Of a stretch of 64,000 bases of DNA, positions 59,299 to 64,000 are shown in pieces. The stretch is from Woeseiaceae bacterium (GTDB lineage: Bacteria > Pseudomonadota > Gammaproteobacteria > Steroidobacterales > Woeseiaceae): NCBI GenBank assembly GCA_021773035.1, contig JAJFKU010000044.1, positions 1-64,000 of the forward strand. The letters are read 5' to 3'. Each line of letters starts with the position of its first letter. Within the stretch, counting starts at the first letter, position 1. The translations under genes and the position numbers were made by a program. The notes below the pieces were generated by a model. That model did not search any database, was not told where the DNA came from, and saw nothing but the letters and a program-made list of their open reading frames with translations.

Positions 59299-60660
59299 TC
59301 AGCTATTCTCCTGGTCGAGCAGAGGCAGAAGGTCTGGCCGCTTTTTTGCGATGTAATCGGTAAAGGGAATACCCTCAGCCATCGCACTTCTTGCCAGACG
59401 CGCCGCTTCATCGTAGCCGGTGTGAGGAACCAGATAGGTGGCTAAGGCGGTACTCTTTTCCAGGTGTTCCCGGCATTGGCCCAGGTCGACTTCCAGGCCG
59501 TCGAGGCAGTGTAGTCGAAACGATTCTATCGCCAGAATCATCATTTCCACTGTCTCCGAAAGCGTCCAGACGATCAGCGGCTCCATCGCGTTCAGCTGCA
59601 ACTGCCCCGCTTCTGCGGCAAATGTTACCGTCGTATCCGCACCGAATGCCCTGAAGCAAACCGTGTTCATGAGTTCGGGAATCACCGGATTGACCTTTCC
59701 CGGCATAAGCGATGAGCCCGGTTGACGGGCCGGCAGAACGTATTCGCCGAATCCGCCGTAGGGCCCGGAGGACAGCAATCTCAAGTCGTTGGAGATTTTC
59801 GACAGCTTTACCGCAACCCGCTTCACGATACCGCTGTACAGCACGAAGGCACCCATGTCCCATGACGCCTCGTAAAGACTGCGGCTGCGCTTTAGCTTCA
59901 GACCGCTGACTTCTGAGAGTTTCTGGATAATACCCTTTGAGTAAGCAGGCGAAGCACCGAGCCCGGAACCAATCGCTGTGCCGCCAAGATTTATCTCCAG
60001 GAACAGCTCCCCAATTCTGGCCGCCTGCACGATATCCTCGGCAATGGTAACGGCGTAGCCCTGCAGTTCAGCACCTACTGTCATGGGCACGGCATCCTGC
60101 AACTGCGTACGACCAAGCTTTGCCGAGTCGGCAAACCGCATCGCCTGCCGCTCGAACGACGTTTGCAGTTGATGCAGCGCCTTTACCAGCCGCTCATTGA
60201 CGAAATAGAGACTCAAACGAACCGCCGTTGCATAACTGTCGTTTGTCGATTGCGACCGGTTTACATCGTTTGTCGGATGCAGGAATTGATAGTCTCCCTT
60301 GTTTCGCCCAAGAATCCCCAACGCCCTGTTGGCGATCACCTCGTTGGCGTTCATATTGGTGGACGTTCCTGCACCGCCCTGAATCGGGTCGACTACGAAA
60401 GCGTCTCGCCAAAGACCGGCTATCACCTCGTCACAGGCCTGCACGATCGCTTGCGCCTTGTCGGAATCCACGTCGCCGCTTGCCTCGTTCACCAGCGCCG
60501 CCGCCTTTTTCACCATCGCGAGTGACTTAAGCAGCTCCGGCATTTCCGAAATGCTGCGCCCGGAAACTGCGAAATTCTGCAGCGCCCGATCGGTCTGAAT
60601 ACCGTGATAGCAGCGATCGTCGAGTAAACGATCGCCGAGCGCGTCACTCTCCCGTCGCAT
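59299..60660 (-). CDS. aspA: Aspartate ammonia-lyase (aspartase/fumarase family)
   Basis: A 453-residue lyase. The ATG at 60660 overlaps the S9 peptidase stop by 17 bases and gives the family start RRESDALGDRLLDDRCYHGI. Conserved regions: GGAGTSTNMNANEVIANRA (near 90), GRTQLQDAVPMTVG (near 175) and the signature GSSLMPGKVNPVIPE (near 305). Aspartase is favoured over class II fumarase because of the neighbouring peptidase and the TNMNANEV block, but fumarase-type members share most motifs. It would release ammonia from aspartate, feeding fumarate to the TCA cycle. Probably in one operon with the S9 peptidase upstream. Confidence 0.85.
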   Translation of the reverse strand: MRRESDALGDRLLDDRCYHGIQTDRALQNFAVSGRSISEMPELLKSLAMVKKAAALVNEASGDVDSDKAQAIVQACDEVIAGLWRDAFVVDPIQGGAGTSTNMNANEVIANRALGILGRNKGDYQFLHPTNDVNRSQSTNDSYATAVRLSLYFVNERLVKALHQLQTSFERQAMRFADSAKLGRTQLQDAVPMTVGAELQGYAVTIAEDIVQAARIGELFLEINLGGTAIGSGLGASPAYSKGIIQKLSEVSGLKLKRSRSLYEASWDMGAFVLYSGIVKRVAVKLSKISNDLRLLSSGPYGGFGEYVLPARQPGSSLMPGKVNPVIPELMNTVCFRAFGADTTVTFAAEAGQLQLNAMEPLIVWTLSETVEMMILAIESFRLHCLDGLEVDLGQCREHLEKSTALATYLVPHTGYDEAARLARSAMAEGIPFTDYIAKKRPDLLPLLDQENS

Positions 60661-62698
60661 CGCTCTCGGCTGCCTTTTCTTCGGGGTAAACGGCCGCATA
60701 CGGTTCACGCCCGAGATGGCGGGCGTACCACGCGAGCTCTGTGTTTATCTTGAACAGCCGGTGCTTCGGTTTACGATAGTTGTGCGGTTCACCCGGCGCT
60801 ATGTAGAGTTCTGTCTCCGTACCGGCCGCCGCGGCAGCCCGATGCATCATAACCGCCTGTGTGGGCGGAACTCGTTTATCCCTTTCACCAACGAAGAACA
60901 GGGTCGGCGTCTCGATACGCCAGGCATCGTTTAACAAAGACTGCCGCGCATAGCTTTTCAGCGGCGCGTCTTTTTCCCAGGGCGTACCACCAAACCAGAA
61001 TCTCCGGTTGAAGCGCGCGTCACTCTCTCCATACAACGATACCCAGTCAGCGACCCCGGCACCCGACGATGCTGCACGAAAACGATCCGTCACGGTGATC
61101 AGCTTGTTGGTCATATGTCCGCCGGCACTCCAGCCCATCTTGATGAGCTGATCGGGATCGGCAAGCCCCTGATCGACGAGTGCGTCGATACCATCCAGTA
61201 TGTCGAAATGCGCATGCCTGAAGTACCTGCCCACCATGTCGCGCATAAACTCATCGCCGTAGCCCGTCCCGCCACGGTGATTGGGGAGGAATATGCCGTA
61301 GTTTTCACCGGCCAGCACGGGCACGTAGCGCGACAGATTCCACGACCCGAAGCGCGAAGAGGAGCGTGGTCCACCGTGCGTTATTGTGACGAGTGGAAAG
61401 GCCTCGCCTTCACGATAATTCAGCGGGTAGACCAACAGGCCTTCGAGCATTACCGAACCACGGCCACGCCAGGAAAAAACACGTTGTTTCGGCAGCCGAA
61501 ACCGCTGCTGCAGTTGCGCGAACTCGGTCGTCACCTGCCGCGGCACCGCGGCACCTGACTGCAGGGTCCAGACATCGCCCGGACTGTGCGCGCTCCTGCT
61601 AACGAACGTATGTGTATCCGGCGCTGCGCTGTAGGACCATGCGGTTACCTCGCTGTCACCCTGCGTCACAACCGCGAGCGTGGAGGTCCCCAGGCTATAG
61701 TGGTAGAGCTGCACCCTGACACCGGTGTTACCGAGGATATACAGGCCGGTACCTGCCCGATCCCACTCCACACCCAGCATCTCCATCGGTCTATCGGGCA
61801 AAATCAGGCGTGATTCCTCATCGCCGACGGTATGAACGAATATATTGCGTTCGTAGTACGGCTCGCCGGCAGCGTTAACTGTCGCAATGTATGCCACCGT
61901 CATGTTATCCGGCGACAGGGCAGCACTGCTTTCCGAGTAACGGTTATTCGTGATGCGTTGCGATATCTTGTTGTTTGTATCGTACAGCCATAACTCGCTC
62001 TCTTGCCGGTCGATCCGCGTATGGTCGGCGCGAACGTAGAGTATTTTCTTGCCGTCACGGGAAAGCACATAGTCGCGCACGTCGAAATCGCCGCCAAACA
62101 GGCTGACATTGGTGCCCGTGGAGCGGTCGTGGTAATGAATTTCGGCCATCTCGCCGTCTTCAAAGGCCGCGATTTTCCAGTCGCCCTTCAGGTCCGCTGC
62201 CACGTCCTCTGGACGAGCCCTGTTTGCACTGAAGTAAAACCCGTTTCGGCCGGGCGCCCAGGTCACATCCTTGATGTTCTCATTATGTTCGGTGAGTTTT
62301 GTCAGCGTTTGATCGCTCAGGTCGTAGAAGTAGGCCTGATCAAACTCATCGTCATCACGCTTGAGTAGCGTAACAAAGCCATCGTAACCGTCGGCCCAGA
62401 CTGCATCGCCGAAGTCCTCTTCCGCTTCCTCGGGTTCGACCGGCGAACTGACTTCGCCCGTGTCGAGGTCGACAAGCCTGAAGCGGTCGACTTCCTGGTT
62501 TTCCTCCCAATTGACCTCGCTGCGCCGGTATATGACGTAGCGGCCATCCGGAGAGAGGGTCGGTCCTCCGATTCGTTGCAGCTCCACCAGATCGACTGCG
62601 GTCATCGCACGCGGTTCTGCGCCGGCGCCTGCAACGCCGCCCGGCGTGATCAGGACGCTAAGGACCAGCCAGGCTGACAATGCGCTCAGTCGTTTCAT
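60644..62698 (-). CDS. S9 family (prolyl oligopeptidase-type) exported peptidase
   Basis: A 684-residue secreted peptidase. The signal peptide ends near residue 27 (GVAGAGA). An N-terminal beta-propeller (about 35-390) includes GPTLSPDGRYVIYRRSEV. The catalytic alpha/beta-hydrolase domain (about 410-660) has nucleophile LIKMGWSAGGHMTNKLI near residue 527, aspartate in LFFVGERDKRVPPTQ near 612, and histidine in YIAPGEPHNYRKP near 645. This is the acylaminoacyl-peptidase/DPP-IV-like S9 layout. The gene overlaps the aspartase-like gene and follows the TonB receptor at 62791-64000 after a terminator. It cleaves short peptides in the periplasm or outside. Confidence 0.92.
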   Translation of the reverse strand: MKRLSALSAWLVLSVLITPGGVAGAGAEPRAMTAVDLVELQRIGGPTLSPDGRYVIYRRSEVNWEENQEVDRFRLVDLDTGEVSSPVEPEEAEEDFGDAVWADGYDGFVTLLKRDDDEFDQAYFYDLSDQTLTKLTEHNENIKDVTWAPGRNGFYFSANRARPEDVAADLKGDWKIAAFEDGEMAEIHYHDRSTGTNVSLFGGDFDVRDYVLSRDGKKILYVRADHTRIDRQESELWLYDTNNKISQRITNNRYSESSAALSPDNMTVAYIATVNAAGEPYYERNIFVHTVGDEESRLILPDRPMEMLGVEWDRAGTGLYILGNTGVRVQLYHYSLGTSTLAVVTQGDSEVTAWSYSAAPDTHTFVSRSAHSPGDVWTLQSGAAVPRQVTTEFAQLQQRFRLPKQRVFSWRGRGSVMLEGLLVYPLNYREGEAFPLVTITHGGPRSSSRFGSWNLSRYVPVLAGENYGIFLPNHRGGTGYGDEFMRDMVGRYFRHAHFDILDGIDALVDQGLADPDQLIKMGWSAGGHMTNKLITVTDRFRAASSGAGVADWVSLYGESDARFNRRFWFGGTPWEKDAPLKSYARQSLLNDAWRIETPTLFFVGERDKRVPPTQAVMMHRAAAAAGTETELYIAPGEPHNYRKPKHRLFKINTELAWYARHLGREPYAAVYPEEKAAESDATGE

Positions 62699-62730
62699 CG
62701 TTCCGGCTACTCTCTTTTACGGATTCAGGA

Positions 62731-62758
62731 AAAGAAACGGGGACCATAGGTCCCCGTT
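62731..62758 (-). terminator. Intrinsic terminator after the partial TonB receptor
   Basis: On the minus strand a 10-bp perfect stem (62749-62758 with 62736-62745) with a three-base loop is followed by the T-rich stretch TTTCTTTTCC. It lies 33 bases past the receptor stop and 33 bases before the S9 peptidase start, separating the two. Confidence 0.85.
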
Positions 62759-62790
62759 GCACTATCGTGGCAAGAAACCCTGCCCGGCAT

Positions 62791-64000
62791 TTACCAGTTG
62801 AAATTCAGGCCGACGTAGAATCGACGCCCGACGGCATCGTAGCTATCGCCAACATTCCAGTCATTGCCGTTCAGGTAGTCGTCCGGCAGGAAGGGGCCGT
62901 TTTGATCCTCGATATTCCGAATACCGGCGAAGATCTGGTATTCATGATCGTTTCCGAACTCGTAACGCGCGTAGATATCATGCGTAATCACGTGCTCAAC
63001 CTTCAGGCCGGCCAGCAAATCATCCGGATCGAAGCCGTTGTCATCGCGCCCTGTTCCCGTGTAGTTCAGCCGGTAGCGAAACCGCCACGCATCGGAAGGA
63101 TCGTAGCGCAGCGTGAATACGTACTCATCGATGGGCAGTTCGATTTCGCCCGCAAAATCGTCGATGACCAGTCCGTCGGGTCCTTCGAACTGCTCCTCGT
63201 TACGCTTGACATGCGTGTACTTAACATCCGTAGAAAAGTCGCCTGGTATGACGGGAATTTCAAAATCGTAATCGATCGTGACGTCATAACCCTCCGAAAT
63301 CAGCACGTTGAGGTTCTCTGATTGATTGATAATTCTATCGACCTGGCCGTCCGCATCGCGGGTAATGGAGTCACAGAAACGATTATCAAAGCCAACATCG
63401 TCGTAACACAGGTCGGCCGCCAGTTGGCTGTCGACCGAGCTGATCGCATCGTTCACCTCGATCTTGTAGTAGTCGGCGATAAAAGTGAAACCTGGAAGTG
63501 CGGTCGGTGTAAAGACAAAACCGTAGGTGATGGTGTCACCCGTTTCTTCGAACAAATTCGGGTTACCAACATTCGGACCAAAGACCGAGTTGCCATCCTG
63601 ATCGAAACCGACCGTATTCGGGTCAACCGTCGGGTCGGCGGCCACCGCGTCTGCGATCTCATCGTTAATAGCCTGAACTACGCTGGCTATCGACCGACAG
63701 TTGTCATCGGCAACACCTCCACTCACGAGCGTCACGCCATTGCATGGATCGGTCAGATCGTCGAAGTCACTTCTTTGCGAAGAGAATAGCTCAGTAATGT
63801 CCGGTGCCCGCTGCGACTGAGAAACCTGTGCGCGAAAACGAACGTCATCAGACGGTGCCCAGGACAGACCGACATTCCAGCTCGAAACGTTGCCGATTGT
63901 GCTGTAGTCCGCGAAACGGTACGCGGCCGATAAATCCAGCGACTGAATCCCGGGCCTGTCGGCGATCAACGGAACAGCAAACTCGACGAACGCCTCCGTC
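62791..64000 (-). CDS. TonB-dependent receptor, 3' part (runs off the window)
   Basis: The frame is open to the window's right edge, so only the C-terminal 402 residues or so are visible and the true start is beyond 64000. It consists of barrel strands such as LDLSAAYRFADYSTIGN and VRFRAQVSQSQRAPDITELF, the latter a common receptor block. It ends in aromatic GRRFYVGLNFNW, a typical outer-membrane barrel end. The style resembles the receptor at 34194-37145 (both have SAAYRFADYSTIGN-like and RAP(D/N)I(T/E)ELF stretches), so the same subfamily. It is followed by a terminator, then the S9 peptidase. Confidence 0.92.
   Translation of the reverse strand, partial: TEAFVEFAVPLIADRPGIQSLDLSAAYRFADYSTIGNVSSWNVGLSWAPSDDVRFRAQVSQSQRAPDITELFSSQRSDFDDLTDPCNGVTLVSGGVADDNCRSIASVVQAINDEIADAVAADPTVDPNTVGFDQDGNSVFGPNVGNPNLFEETGDTITYGFVFTPTALPGFTFIADYYKIEVNDAISSVDSQLAADLCYDDVGFDNRFCDSITRDADGQVDRIINQSENLNVLISEGYDVTIDYDFEIPVIPGDFSTDVKYTHVKRNEEQFEGPDGLVIDDFAGEIELPIDEYVFTLRYDPSDAWRFRYRLNYTGTGRDDNGFDPDDLLAGLKVEHVITHDIYARYEFGNDHEYQIFAGIRNIEDQNGPFLPDDYLNGNDWNVGDSYDAVGRRFYVGLNFNW

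Noticed and set aside
1..64000. tRNA, rRNA, CRISPR arrays, integrases, transposases and prophage genes
   Set aside because: I looked for cloverleaf-like sequences, regularly spaced direct repeats, and transposase or integrase motifs and saw none that I could support.

Overview
The window reads as chromosome of a free-living, aerobic, protein-scavenging Gammaproteobacterium, possibly a marine or sediment Woeseia/Steroidobacter-like lineage. This is inferred from gene content: several TonB-dependent receptors, S46 and S9 exopeptidases, an AbgT transporter, a PEP-CTERM protein, FecIR signalling, a RimK cassette and a photolyase/Cfa cluster. GC is moderately high and genes are tightly packed, often with 4-base ATGA overlaps. 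I found no rRNA, tRNA, CRISPR array, prophage or insertion sequence.

Layout. 1-190: two long hairpins with locus-specific stems and 16-nt loops that are complementary to each other. 261-2815: arginase and ornithine cyclodeaminase (arginine to proline), divergent from an Lrp-type regulator. 2787-5570: retropepsin-like protease, M14-like hydrolase, RimK ligase and a small acidic protein. 5753-8463: two-subunit Ior-type molybdenum oxidoreductase. 8469-14630: ECF sigma, FecR, STN-type TonB receptor, TlpA-like thioredoxin, DUF4266 and DUF3570, a surface-signalling operon. 14740-21592: eight-gene lipid operon with two Cfa-type methyltransferases, DUF1365, a flavin oxidoreductase, lipocalin, DUF6134, DUF1295 and DUF2878, divergent from a photolyase (21736-23229). 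23167-25189: OmpR-type two-component system. 25298-26887: DUF4397 lipoprotein. 27147-29210: S46 peptidase.

29287-30962 holds two consecutive pairs of a small membrane protein and a tiny XRE regulator, each pair preceded by an inverted repeat. 31038-45296 holds amino-acid and peptide uptake genes. They are AbgT, two DAACS symporters, a large TonB receptor, an aminotransferase, an S41-like lipoprotein, a TetR regulator and a secreted sortilin/BNR protein. A shared palindrome, TTGACA-N2-TGTCAA, lies at three promoter regions here. At two of them it directly abuts an evident -35/-10 promoter, so a TetR regulon can be read from the sequence.

45340-47289 is a patchy region: a decayed GFA-family pseudogene, a TIGR02999-type ECF sigma factor facing a stand-alone kinase-N-terminus-like protein, a PEP-CTERM protein and a doubtful mini-ORF. 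47334-58154 is one 3606-residue secreted PKD/FG-GAP/RHS protein. The end carries a lipoprotein hydrolase, an aspartase-like lyase, an S9 peptidase and the 3' part of another TonB receptor running off the window.

Together the set describes a cell that digests peptides outside the membrane, imports products through TonB and cation-coupled transporters, and degrades Arg, Asp and other amino acids. It also appears to remodel membrane lipids, probably under light or oxidative stress.
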